64,000 nucleotides of DNA, taken from positions 53,028,569 to 53,092,568 of the forward strand of contig NC_088776.1 of NCBI RefSeq assembly GCF_954871325.1, written 5' to 3'. The position numbers and the translations under genes were made by a program. Under the pieces are notes generated by a model that worked only from the letters and a program-made list of their open reading frames with translations, made no database searches and was not told where the DNA came from. Shown one piece after another: positions 1-11,164 of the stretch. This DNA comes from Gordionus sp. m RMFG-2023. Lineage: Eukaryota; Nematomorpha; Gordioida; Chordodea; Parachordodidae. Each line of letters opens with the position of its first letter. Position 1 is the first letter of the stretch.

Positions 1-98
1 ACCTCTGGGAGATGTCAGAAATCAGGTAGTGGATTTATAAAAAATGATACATAATTATAGTGTCCCTAATTTAAAAAGGAATTACTAGCTTATTAATT

Positions 99-245
99 CA
101 AATTTTATTTTTCAAATTTTATTTTTCAAATTTTATTTTTCAAATTTTATTTTTCAAATTTTATTTTTCAAATTTTATTTTTCAAATTTTATTTTTCAAA
201 TTTTATTTTTCAAATTTTATTTTTCAAATTTTATTTTTCAAATTT
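99..245. repeat. 14-bp tandem repeat, about 10 copies
   Basis: The unit CAAATTTTATTTTT is repeated head to tail about ten times with almost no variation, then fades into A+T-rich sequence. The near identity suggests recent expansion or ongoing homogenisation. It has no coding potential. Confidence 0.95.
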
Positions 246-1572
246 AAAATAAATATATTTATCTCCAAAAGAGGGCGTTAAATACATATATATTAAAATA
301 TATTAGGAAACCTGAATGATTATTGTTAGCGCGGTGTAAAAACATATGGAACACCTAAAAATTAAAAAAATGATAGGTTTCTGACATTCTATAACCGACT
401 CATAACCGATCCAATGACTGAATAATGCATTGCCAGCGTTATACACGGAAAAATTTTCATTATTTTTCTATATGTATATATTACATCTGTATGGTAAGCA
501 TTATTCTAAAATATTTTTTAAAAATAATGTGATTTGACCGATAGTTGTCTAGCAAAATTTGTATAATGTGCTGAACCCTTCATCATTTTTTCTTTGTATA
601 GGTTTGACATTATTCAGCCAGTACATTGTCCTTTTATTATAGGGGGACCTATTTCCATAATTTCACTTTAACTACCTTCTTCTTCAATACCATTAGTGTT
701 ATGGAAAAGTTTACATAAAATTGTTAATGATATTCTATCGAGTTACATTATGTATAAAATATATTCTTTATTTATTTCATTTTGGTGTTGTTATTTTTTT
801 TATCTATCTATCTTAATATGAGTTGTCAAATTTCAAATTGATTTAAGATGTCAATATATTCAAATGGCAGAAAAATAATAAGGAAGTTAATACATGATTC
901 TCCAAATTTATATTCTGTTATATGTAAATTTTTTAAACAAGAATATTTAAAAGTATCTGTATCATTGGTCAAGAAAATGGAAAAAATACAGGATTCTTTT
1001 CAGAATAAAGTTTTATTTACAGGTAGTAGTACCTTACTAAAAATGTCAAAACTGAGTACAAGATACAAAGGTATCTTGTATATTAGATACAAGTATTCGC
1101 GGTACTGCTCAACTCTGGAAATATATTAATTATGAGGTTCAATAAAAATATTTTAAATAAATAAATATTGTTCAATAATAAAATATTAACTGATATTTAT
1201 CTGTCATATTTATAAATTAATAATATTTATTGATAATGTACAAATAATGAAAATTTTATGCATGCGCTTTTTATTTTAATAATGAGAAATAAAAATAGTA
1301 CTTCCCTCTACTTAATTTGAATGCAGGTTTGTATTCAAAAGTCTTCAAACAAATTTTTAAAGGTTCAAACCGATATTTTATTTTTTATGAATGAAACCTA
1401 GAAACGTATTTTTGTACCATCGTGAATAGATATTTTTTTTTTGAGTTGGATCCATGTCTGGATTCCATCTGGGATAGGAAAAGTTTGCATCCAAAGAAGG
1501 GGAGAGAGGTGGGGTTAGGTATTTAGAGGGGGGGGGTAAGGGGTAGGCATTTAAGGGGGGTATTCTACTAGG
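246..1572. other. Intergenic stretch with degraded repeat fragments
   Basis: No gene is supported here. A 93-codon open frame (848-1129, plus) has no recognisable motif, and its last third overlaps a MITE-like end with repeated TATCTTGTAT and AGATACAAG motifs (about 1,040-1,125). From about 1,455 to 1,572 the sequence turns G-rich and resembles a piece of the MITE family found at 1,573-2,705. Confidence 0.5.
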
Positions 1573-2089
1573 CAGAGTCTACATGAGCGGGATAGGTAGG
1601 AACAGTTTGCATCCTATTTTTTTTGAGGGGGTAGGGGGTAAGCTGCTTTAATGGGGAGAGGATAAATTTTTTGGGGGGTTATTTATTAAATTTTGAGATG
1701 AAATAGGAAAAAATTTATTGCTGTAAAAATTAATACTTTTATTATAGTATTATTATAATAAAATTCATCGACCAAATCTATATATTGCAAACAATCATAC
1801 ACATTGTTTTCCAAATATCCTTTTAAATTACATTTAAAAGGTTTAGATATATCAGCAAGCTCATAATGGCATAATAATTAATTCATTGTAAATAATGGAG
1901 GTTTTAATTGAATTTATTATCTAAAAAATAAATTCTTTATATTCACAAAATATCGATAGTTGGTAGTAGAGATAGATTAATTTAAGTTTTCCTTTATAAA
2001 TTCTTTGAAGAGAGTATCAATAAATAAATAGGTGAAAATAATGATAGCGGGGATTTTTTAAGGGAATAGACAAAAATTTTTGAAGGGGG
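1573..2089 (-). mobile_element. Non-autonomous hAT-type MITE, inverted copy, one end missing
   Basis: This is the reverse-complement relative of the elements at 2,090-2,705 and 8,260-8,831. It starts with CAGAGTCTACATGAGCGG, close to the family end CAGCGTCTACATGAG, and shares their internal A+T-rich body. Its inner end stops where the next copy begins, so the terminal repeat expected there is absent. With its neighbour it forms a hairpin-like inverted pair of about 1.1 kb. Confidence 0.75.
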
Positions 2090-2705
2090 CAGCGTCTACA
2101 TGACAGGATTTTCACTGGATGCAAACCCCCTTCAAAAACTTTTGCCTACCCCCCTAAAAAAAACGCCGCCTTCGGCGGCGGTGTCTCTTTCTCATTATTT
2201 TCACATATTTATTTATTGATACTCTTTTCAAAGAATTTAAAGGATAACTTAAATTAATCTATTTCTACTAACAACTATCTATATTTTATGAACATAAAGA
2301 ATTTATTTTTTAGATAATAAATTCAATTAAAACCTCCATTATTTACAATGATTAATTATTATGGCATTATGAGCTTGCTAAAATATCTAAACCTTTTAAA
2401 TTACATTTAAAAGGATAGTTGATTTGGAAAACAATGTGTATGATTGTCTGCAATATATAGATTTGGTCGATGAATTGTATTATAATAATACTATAATAAA
2501 AGTATAATTTTTACAGCAATTAATTTTGTCCTATTTCATCTCAAAATTTAATAGATAAACCCCCAAAAAATTTATCCTACCCCCATTAAAGCAGCTTACC
2601 CCCTACCCCCTCAAAAAAATAGGATGTAAACTGTTCCTACCCCCCCCTCCCCCGCTCATGTAGACGCCTAAACTGTTCCTACTCCTCCCGCTCATGTAGA
2701 CGCTG
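2090..2705 (+). mobile_element. Non-autonomous hAT-type MITE, about 616 bp
   Basis: Both ends carry the family terminal repeat: CAGCGTCTACATGA on the left, and the complement of the same motif ending in CGCTG on the right. The body matches the copy at 8,260-8,831 along its length, which has an 8-bp target duplication. No clear target duplication is seen here, perhaps because the element abuts the inverted copy at 1,573-2,089. It has no coding capacity. Confidence 0.8.
2164..2180. other. GC-only hairpin inside the MITE
   Basis: A perfect 7-bp stem, CGCCGCC pairing with GGCGGCG, surrounds a 3-nt TTC loop. It is the most G+C-rich short stretch nearby and recurs at the same place in the copy at 8,260-8,831 (8,336-8,352), so it is conserved within the family. 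Confidence 0.85.
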
Positions 2706-3860
2706 ATTTTGATATTTGGAAGTTGAGCATTAATAAATTAAGTAATTCTTTTTTAGAATATATGGAGTATCAGTATTAACAGATGTGATTAATAATGTTG
2801 AAATATCGCTGCGAGGGTGGGGATGTTTCTTTAGAAGGGTATATATAGTTTAAGGAGAGTTTGTATTATTGAATATATTGCTATGTAAAAGTGGCTTTCA
2901 TCTCACCGTACCAGATAAGACTCTGTTGTTAAAGAACGATCTTCGTCCCAATTGTACCGGTTAATATTATGCCCTATTTCACAGACATTTGTCTCCACTC
3001 GAAGCCGGTGTTTTCACCCTAAAGTTAGGCAATGGCAGACGAAGAATTTGTAAGATATGACAAGTGATTAATGTTTAATGATTAAAAAATGACTAAGATT
3101 TAAGAAATTAAAGATATTCCTCAAGTATAAATACAAAGACAATTGCTTTATGGATTCTGAAAACCAAAAATTGAAGGAAGAAATGGGATTAAATTTTAAT
3201 AGATGTGAGGTGTCAATATTTGGTTTATTTTATTTTTATAATTTTTTTATAAATGTTTAGTTAATTTTTTGATTATTGATAAATTTTGTATATTCATTCT
3301 AGAGGTGTGTTATTCCTTTAATGAATTGTTTTTTGAATTATAAAATAATAATTAAAAAGAATATTCGTGTTTTGAAAAATATAAAAAATTAATAAATTAA
3401 AATATGAAAAGAATATATAAAATAGTGTTTTTAACGTAAAAGAAACATAATAATCTACTTCATTAATATTTAAATAGGGCGTTAAGTAAATCAGTGTCCC
3501 CGTTTGATTCGAATGATAGGATTATCTTATTTTCATCATTCTATTATCCTATTGGCAATGCAATTAATATTCTACGAGAATCATTTTCTCTACAATCGGG
3601 TTAAAATAAACAATTTTTTTTACTAATGTGAAAATTTTAGTAAATATAGATGGTAGTAATAATTTATGGAATTGGGGAATAAATTCACAAATTTATATTT
3701 TTGCAGATATCTTCACGGTTTGTAGTAATGCATGCATTATTTCTGAAATCAGCCTATCGCTGAAGGATTTTTTTCACGTTATCGGATCTTTTTTCCTTAG
3801 GTTATTTCTCCGGGAATCCTTCTAAATATATTATATAGCTAATAACAATTTAATATAATT
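2706..3860. other. Intergenic stretch with a possible first exon
   Basis: No gene is established. About 2,880-3,060 is clearly richer in G+C than its surroundings. At 3,032 an ATG opens six codons (MADEEF) that run straight into a GTAAGA donor-like site at 3,050. No convincing second exon was found. A 65-codon open frame at 3,628-3,825 shows no known motif. Confidence 0.25.
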
Positions 3861-5230
3861 GTAATAAATCATATAAAATATTATTTATAGATATTATATT
3901 AAAAATAGAATGGAACATTAGAATTAAAAATTATAAATTTGATGTGATTATTTTGAAATAAAAATAATTAATAAGTAGTTGTAGTCGTTTTATTATAAAT
4001 GGAGACGAATGGAGAAAATTCCTTAAATGGAGAAAATAATTCCTTAAATTGAGAGTCAAAAAAAATTGGAGGATTTATCTACAATTAAATTTGATAAATT
4101 CGATAACAATACTTCAATTTCTAGATATTATTCTCAATGGGAAGCCAGTTTTCGGTTAATCTGAATGTCAATATTAAGATATATTTTTAACATTTTTAGG
4201 CAATAAGAATAATGAGTTGGTGGACCGTTTTTGTTATCCTGAATCGATCGAAATTTTATCTTATAAGGAAATTAAGTCAATATGTTTTAAATTATTTAAA
4301 CCGACGAGAGAAACACTACGCTCCTATTGATAAAGAAGCTCGAGCACTTTTATTTGGTATTGAAAAATTTCATTCATTTATTTATGGTAGAAAATTTTTA
4401 CTTCGAACTGATCATAAAACATTAGAGCAATTATTTGGGGAAAAACGCGATTTACCTAAAATTTCTAATAATCGTTTGACAAGTTGGGCCTGGAAGATGG
4501 CTTCTTATGATTTTACAATAGAATATAGACCTGGTAATAAAAATGTAATCGCCAACGCATTATCAAGGCTTCAGATATTAGACACGGAAGAGAATCAAGA
4601 TTCTAAACATGCTTTGGATATTCGAAGTATTAATTTGGATGATATGCAATTGTCAGAAAATATTATACGAAAAGAATCGAAGCAAGATTTAATATTAAAA
4701 AAAGTAACAATACACTTTCAGCAAAGTTGGCGAAACTTTGATCGTCATAAAGATAAGAAATAGTTAATTTTTATAATCGACGGGAAGAGCTTTCAGTCGA
4801 TCGTGACGTGATATTATAGAATGAAATGGGAGATTGGTTATTCCTAATAAATTAAGAAATGCAGTGTTAGGATCACCGGGGATATCCTAGTGAAAATGAA
4901 ATAAAATCTATTACCGCATCACGTTGTTCAGCAAGAAACCGTAAACCAACAAAGAAGTTTATTGAGGAAATCTAACTTTAAAATGTTTGAAGAAAATGTA
5001 ATAAAATCTATTACCGCATCACGTTGTTCACCAAGAAACCGTAAACCAACAAAGAAGTTTATTGAGGAAATCTAACTTTAAAATGTTTGAAGGAAATTTA
5101 ATAAATCATATAAAATATTATTTATATATATTATATTAAAAATAGAATGGAACATTCGAATTAAAAATTAATAAATTTGATGTGATTATTTTGAAATAAA
5201 AATAACTAATAAGTAGTCGTTTTATTATAA
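3861..5230 (+). mobile_element. Ty3/gypsy retrotransposon fossil (RT/RNase H remnant)
   Basis: A Ty3/gypsy polyprotein remnant is recognisable at about 4,290-4,600. It holds the end of the reverse transcriptase and the RNase H region, with the family motifs YAPIDKEARAL, LLRTDHKTLEQL and YRPGNKNVIANALSRL. Direct repeats of about 130 bp (3,861-3,998 and 5,098-5,230) flank it and may be what is left of the termini. Most of the element is missing and it is clearly broken. It looks moderately old. Confidence 0.8.
4892..5091. repeat. Two tandem copies of a 100-bp unit
   Basis: Two nearly identical 100-bp copies lie head to tail at the end of the Ty3/gypsy fossil. The near identity points to a recent local duplication. 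Confidence 0.9.
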
Positions 5231-5784
5231 TAATATTAGATAAAATAAATATTTTATTATAAGTCAAAATTTTATGTAATATATCCGGTTATACTTGTTG
5301 CCATTCTTAAAGTAGATATTTAAAATTTGAATTAATGTTTTGCGAAAAGTAATCTATAGTTAGATATTTTTTAATCACGAAAAATTGATCTATCATTATA
5401 TTTATTTATCTGATGGCTGGCTATGAAGTGTAGTTTATAAAGAATTAACTATTTTAGTTTTCCTTTATCAATTATATTATATATATAAATTGTACGTTTA
5501 AATAGTTATACTTAATTTATTTACTTTTTCATGCCATCACATGTAAAACTTTATTATGTTATAAAAAATTAATTATTGATCATAAATATAGTAATATTGT
5601 TATGCCATCTTTATTTATTATATAAATATAGTAATATTGCTATGCCATCTTTATTTATTATATAAATATATTGTATATATGTAAATCTATCCCAATAAAA
5701 AGCTTCGAAATAAATATAATTTGACACAATTTTAAAACATATATTTTTCGTGGAGCTTTAGCAAAACTAAGAAATTGATAAAAT
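5231..5784. other. 3' flank of the TFIIS gene, with a short tandem repeat
   Basis: No gene is seen. At about 5,581-5,668 a roughly 40-bp unit containing TATGCCATCTTTATTTATTA is present in two good copies and one partial. Read on the minus strand its TTTATT gives AATAAA, so it could supply a polyadenylation signal about 130 nt beyond the TFIIS stop codon. That use is an inference. Confidence 0.5.
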
Positions 5785-7050
5785 TTATATAAATAAAATT
5801 TTAATAACTTTCCATCTATTTCCACAATCTATGCAATAAACAAAGGTGGTCATTGGTTCATCTGAACTTCTTGTTTGAATCTTGATATATATATATTATT
5901 ATAATATGATTTATTTAGATATTAACTTGTGAATATGTGCATTTCTTTCCTTTGCATTTACCACATTTAAATAAATCAGTTGGAGTCCCAGTGGTTATAG
6001 ACATTTGATGATCATTTATTGAATCTTTTGTATATTTTTGTCTTAATATCTTCATTTCATCACTTGCCATTTCCTAGTTATAAATGTAAAATATATATAT
6101 ATATCAATTATGTAAACTTCAGTTGTCATAGTTGCTAGTCTTTCTGGAGTGATGTGCCCTAATAATACATTTTCTCTTAATCGAGGGTTTTTTGAATCTT
6201 TTAAATTTGCCACCTTACTCCTTATACGAGATTTGTATTTAAAATCTGTATTGCTAAATTCTTTGAAAATAGGTATATTTAATTTGAATTAAGGTAATTA
6301 ATTTTCTTATAAATTTAAAAAAACTATAATTTAAAAAGGATATTTTCTTCAACACGAATAGCAATTTGTTTTGGATCCAATGGTCCAGATGGCATATCTA
6401 AATTAATTATAGATTTTAAATCTAAAATTAAAAATACCTGCATAAGTCAATGCATTAATTAATAATTCATGACACTTAATTCTTATCGGATCATTTGTTA
6501 TTTCGAAATTGATAGAATCTTGAGAATTAGAAGGACTAATTTCTGAGCTCATTTGTGACAAAGTCTGTGGTATACATGTTTGAACTTCATAATTTAAATG
6601 TTTATCATTCTCAATATTAAGTTTTTTAATTTGATTTTTATTATCTTTGCTTATATTTTGTTCTGCTGTAAAAAAAATATTTAGTGTTAAAATTGTTTAT
6701 TTACCTGTTAATAATTTTTTCCATTTTTTTATTAAAAATTTAGCTAAGTTGGCAATATTTTCATGAGTGGTATGTTTACGCAAAGAATTAACCGTCATTC
6801 CGATTCGCGTTTTCTATTTTAAATAAAAAATAAAATAAATGTATAACATACTTGAAGAATTTCCAATGTTATAGGTAGACTATTGAGTAAATTAAGTAAA
6901 TCAAGAGGATTTTGATCCTTTATAAATATATATATAAGTAAATTTAAAACAAAATCATTAATTATTAACTGAATTCTCATTTTTAACTATCTCATCTAAT
7001 TTTTTTCCAATTTTTAATACATCTGATTCGCAGCTCATAATTTGCTTCAT
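5785..7050 (-). CDS. TFIIS: Transcription elongation factor TFIIS (S-II)
   Basis: TFIIS binds backtracked RNA polymerase II in the nucleus and stimulates transcript cleavage so that elongation resumes. Eight exons (minus strand: 7050-6970, 6917-6852, 6813-6705, 6665-6438, 6397-6344, 6272-6118, 6073-5927, 5880-5785) join to 311 codons plus stop; human TCEA1 has 301. Residues about 1-86 are the N-terminal LW domain ([19 protein letters not shown]). Residues about 140-250 are the polymerase-binding domain ([32 protein letters not shown]). Residues 262-305 are the zinc ribbon, with cysteines 268, 271, 296 and 299 and the catalytic Asp287-Glu288 in [10 protein letters not shown]. The start was chosen because the first exon matches animal TFIIS from its first residues. 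Ordinary introns are 38-52 nt with GT-AG ends; the fifth is an AT-AC intron listed separately. No disabling change is seen, so the gene looks functional. Confidence 0.95.
6273..6343 (-). other. U12-type AT-AC intron of TFIIS (71 nt)
   Basis: Conserved protein motifs fix the exon ends at VEE and IFKEFSNTD, and no GT-AG pair joins them in frame. The sequence between begins ATATCCTTT, the exact consensus of the minor-class 5' splice site. It ends in AC and has TACCTTAAT, one base from the U12 branch-site consensus, with the branch A about 16 nt before the 3' end. The intron is phase 1 and recreates a Thr codon in EETIF. As I recall, a TFIIS gene of Xenopus is among the early known cases of a U12-type intron; I could not confirm that the position is the same. 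Confidence 0.92.
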
Positions 7051-7439
7051 TATAAATTTGTTTTATCAAATTTTAATGAGACACTTTTTAGTAACGCCAT
7101 TTTAACTAGTAATAAAAATAAATATCCACAGTAAACATTTATGAACTAAATATATATATATTATTTAATAAATGAAAACAACATACCAGTGTTACTAAAG
7201 TAGTAATGAAAGTAGCGCACTACATTATAGATAAAATTAGCTATTCATTATGAAAAATTAATCAATATTTTAAAATGACAAAAATATTTATTTATTTAAT
7301 TTTATAATTTAATTTGAATAATTAAGATGAATATATAGACTTATTTAAATCCTTCAACTTGCATTCATTTAATTAAAATTTAAAATCGTCGTAATCATAA
7401 TTATATAATTAGATTTTTTAGATATATATCTTGAAAAAG
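7051..7439. other. 5' flank of TFIIS
   Basis: This is the region upstream of the TFIIS start. No TATA element can be picked out of such A+T-rich DNA. At about 7,190-7,225 the sequence GTTACTAAAGTAGTAATG followed by GTAGCGCACTAC resembles a MITE end also seen at 22,317-22,400. Confidence 0.35.
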
Positions 7440-8259
7440 GCAAAACGAAGAAGATCTTAAGATAGAAGTCGAAGAACAGACCTTTAAATATTTAATTTTG
7501 ATTTTAAATTATGTCAAGAGTATTCTGCGATAGAGGGTGAAGAAGATCTACATACTGATAATCTGAAAGTACCCGACAATTAGCTATATGAAATTAAAAT
7601 TATAAATAAAAGATTAGCATGTTAGTTCTAATTTATCAGTAAATGATGATGTAAATTTTCTTTTTAATAAGAAATTTTTTTTTTGAAAAATAACCATATA
7701 TTTTAACTCTCCAAAATAAACTTTTGAACAGAATTTGTGATTAAAGATTTGTCAACCTTTGATGTTATTGAAGCTGAAAAGTCATATTTCATTAGACTGA
7801 TTAATAACTCAAATCTAAATAGATCAGCTAATCACCAAATAACATAAAGATAATAAATATTATTGAAAAATTATTATTAATGCAGTATCACTTTGTACAA
7901 TAACAGATTTTAAAGCTTTTAAAAGGTACCGCTTTACTATACTTTGTAAATAAATTATTTAATTATTGATTAATAAATGATCGATATACCAACCTCGAAT
8001 TGACATGCATTAGAAAGAAAATCGGCAGCCTTGATTAATAGAAGGATAATTGTAAAACCTATTTAGAGTATTGACTGAAGTAATGAAAAGAAAGAATACT
8101 AAACTCACACAAATTTTTGAAATGACTTGCTCATTGCTCCTATTTTGTTAAATTCCTTGGGTAAATATGTAATATATTTCTATATACAACACATATATGA
8201 AAGATCAAGCTCCCATTAGGAATTATTATATAAGTTGACGAAAATGATATGAATATGGT
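7440..8259 (+). mobile_element. Degraded hAT transposase remnant
   Basis: A short stretch (about 7,729-7,815) reads EFVIKDLSTFDVIEAE and continues SYFIRLINN. This is the typical hAT transposase segment after the BED finger, where the protein enters its core with a W/F-V-I-K-D...PF..VE..-F pattern. Surrounding frames are closed by many stops, and the catalytic and dimerisation regions were not found. The MITE at 8,260 lies just downstream. Remnants of the same element may continue at 8,840-9,010, but no motif proves it. Confidence 0.55.
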
Positions 8260-8831
8260 CAGCGACTACATGAGAGGATTTTTACTGGATGCAAACCCTC
8301 TTCAAAAACCTTTGCTTACCCCTCTAAAAAATCCTCGCCGCCTTCGGCGGCGATGTCTTTTTATAATTATTTTCACCTATTTATTTATTGATAATCTTTT
8401 CAAAGAATTTATAAAGGATAACTTAAATAAATCTATCTCTACTACCAACTATCGATATTTTGTGAATATAAAGAATTTATTTTTTAGATTTAAATTCAAT
8501 TAAAGCCTCCATTATTTACAATGAATTAATTATTATGCGATTATGAGCATGCTGAAATATCTAAATCTTTTAAATTACATTTAAAAGGATAGTTTATTTG
8601 GAAAACAATGTGTATGATTTTTTGCAATATATAGATTTGGTCGATGAATTGTATTATAATAATACTATAATATAAGTATTAATATTTACAGCAATAAATT
8701 TTGTCCTATTTCATGTCAAAATTTAATAGATAACCCTCCCAAAAAATTTATCCTACCCCCATTAAAGCAGCTTACCCCCTCAAAAAATAGGATGCAAACT
8801 GTTCCTACCCCTCCCGCTCATATGGACGCTG
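8260..8831. mobile_element. Intact hAT-type MITE with 8-bp target duplication
   Basis: The element is 572 bp long and flanked by perfect direct repeats AATATGGT (8,252-8,259 and 8,832-8,839). Its ends are inverted repeats, CAGCGACTACATGAG on the left and the complement of CAGCGTCCATATGAG on the right. An 8-bp target duplication and CAG-type ends are the hAT signature. It encodes nothing and would depend on a transposase elsewhere. It carries the GC hairpin at 8,336-8,352. Confidence 0.92.
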
Positions 8832-8839
8832 AATATGGT

Positions 8840-9616
8840 AGATACTGTGCAAGCCTTCTAATTTGTTGGATCTAAAAATTTAAATGCTGCTTTGGAAATA
8901 TCTAACGAATATAAAAAAAATTTCCGCTCAACATTTTATCAAAGTGTTTGGACACGACAAAATTACTCTTCCATATCATCAAATTTAGTTTTAAAAAATT
9001 TGGGCGTTATCTTCTAGATACCAATATGCAAATAATGACTCCCATTATATATACATGCTTGTATTGTTTAGATTTATATTTAATTTGTATTATTTATGTT
9101 CAATAGTTATGTTGTTAATATATTAAATAATGTCTATCATCTCACCTCGTATGCCTTGCCACCTCAGAGGGCAAAACTTTCACTATAACTAAAATAATGG
9201 CCAAATCATGTGTGGTGTTTGATTTTTTTGTAGCCTAGTAGCTATCATATGATATAATTATGAAATACAAGTTAGATAAATTATTTATCGCAAAATCCTT
9301 GGCATCGTACATAGTCTCCCAAAGCTCTCTGTCGTTATCTCAAAAAATAAAATAACAGGGTTACTTTAAAAACATAAATGCAAGATACAAAATGTAACGA
9401 CATTACTATTTTGACTAAATTCGATAGCTCTAGAGTTTATATAATTATGCTGTTTTATTTTTTTCCTAATTGTTTTATTTTATGGCACCTTAATGATATC
9501 ATATTTATCACTCAAGAAAATCTTCCTATAGGGAATGAAGAAAAAAAGAATATTAAACGAATGTCAAATTAATTGTTCATATATAATTTATTTTCCTAGT
9601 TTTTACAGTTCTAGAT
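8840..9616. other. Intergenic stretch without a supported gene
   Basis: I see nothing I can name. The open frame at 9,378-9,572 (64 codons) has no known motif. Confidence 0.4.
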
Positions 9617-9838
9617 TAGTGTTGTTAAAAGGTAGATTTTTAATACTTTAAATTGAGGGGCTTAATGAGTCCCTTAAGTTAGCTTTAGAGTCGGAACAAA
9701 TTTATTTTGAATCTCTCTGGTATCATTATTACTCCACGAGAAAAATATAAAAAAAATTGAGCCGACCCATAGAGCCGCTCAATTTGAAGTAAATTTTATG
9801 ACTCAAAATTTGAATAAAATTGGCGATCAACAACACTA
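9617..9838. mobile_element. MITE with TAGTGTTGTT ends
   Basis: The ends are inverted: TAGTGTTGTT on the left and AACAACACTA on the right, 222 bp apart. Flanks TTCTAGAT and TTCTGGAC match at 6 of 8 positions, consistent with an old hAT 8-bp target duplication. The ends relate it to the copies at 25,204, 40,347, 56,749 and 63,206, although the interior differs. Confidence 0.7.
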
Positions 9839-11056
9839 TTCTGGACCTAACAAAATTTTGCCTGAAATATTTCTTTCAAAAGTGGGTTTAGGTATTGATC
9901 CATGTTTGAAAATTAAAAAAATGGGGCACGATCGAGATGGGTCAAACATAGTCTAGGGCTCGACTGGATTCTGTCCAGTATAAATAGAAATTAATAGTAA
10001 ATTACCAAGGCGCTTGATCGAATAGAATGTTAGTTTATTTTGTAAAAAAGTAAAATTTATTTTATAACATCTATAAAGGTTTTAATGGTAAAAAATTTTG
10101 AAAAAAGCGGTAACCAAGTTAGGACAGCTGTGCCTTAATGTATTAGGAGTAACGACAAAAAGTCTAGTTTGGACGTAACCTACTATCTTTATTTTTTTTA
10201 GAAATCAATCATAAAAAAATTTTTGCAATTGCGTTCTAAAGAAAAATTGGGTTGGTTCGAGGTTCATTAGCTTAAATATTTAAATGGGCATAGGTGACTT
10301 TAAATAAATATATTACATAAATAGCAGTGCTATAAGCTCAATTTAAAATGTAACATCGTTAATTTTTCGTTTCTGCCCGAAATAAAAAAATGTCATTACT
10401 TTTCAAAAAAACACAATAGATTATTTTTTCGAAATTAAAATGATATAGCAGATAATACATATTTACAAGATATTACGTAAAAATACATTTATTAATATAA
10501 TGAATAAAAATTTACTAAATAAGTTTATAATTATTTTATTAAAATAATTTAGTTGTAACAATAATTATTTTTCAAAATCTTGAACCGATAAATAGGAACG
10601 TTTAGCACTTAATTATTTTATGATAAAATAATGTATAACCCCTATATCTAAGGTCATCCAAACAAGTATCGTTATCTTCAAATAACGAGTGACGTTACTC
10701 CACTCAATTAACACCATTAAAAACAAAATTTCATACGCCTTTAACGCTGTAACTTTTAATAAAATTTCGTTACTACTTGTTTATTAGTATAATAATTGGA
10801 AAATTATTTGGGCAAAACAATAATGAGTTTCAATTTTTTTAGATATTTATACTTTACGAATAGTGATATCTATAAATGTTTTGTTCAATAACAATTCTTT
10901 ATTTAAATTATAAATATCTATATTTGAATGAATATATATATCTATGTAGTGATTGGCATGTGATTAAAATTAAATTCTCTATAATTAATATAATTAATAT
11001 AATTTTTAAATTAAATATAATATCCTGTTATTATTTAGAATATAATCTTCTAATTT
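9839..11056. other. Intergenic region between TFIIS and NAPEPLD
   Basis: No gene or repeat with clear ends is seen. The last part lies downstream of the NAPEPLD stop codon on the minus strand and probably includes its 3' untranslated region. The TTTATT at about 10,896 reads AATAAA on that strand, some 160 nt past the stop. Confidence 0.4.
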
Positions 11057-11164
11057 TCAATCGAGAATTTTAGTTTCACCATGTTTTAATGTAAAAAATT
11101 CGTCCGGTGACATTTTTAGTTGCTTCTTGATTTCTTCAAGCCGATCGCGAGGCTCTAAATAAAA
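11057..11164 (-). CDS. NAPEPLD: Terminal coding exon of NAPEPLD
   Basis: This exon encodes the C-terminal 35 residues. It starts FYLEPRDRLEE, continues MSPDEFFTLKHGETKILD and stops. Human NAPEPLD has HYLEPPVKL and a FFVLKHGES tail at the same place, so the match is clear despite the 14.4-kb distance. The acceptor reads ATTCAG, and the phase (0) agrees with the end of exon 6 after MTDE. Without it the protein would lack the conserved end of the enzyme. Confidence 0.92.
   Translation of the reverse strand, partial: FYLEPRDRLEEIKKQLKMSPDEFFTLKHGETKILD

Noticed and set aside
99-245. Possible CRISPR-like array
   Set aside because: The repeats are directly contiguous with no unique spacers, and the DNA is clearly eukaryotic.
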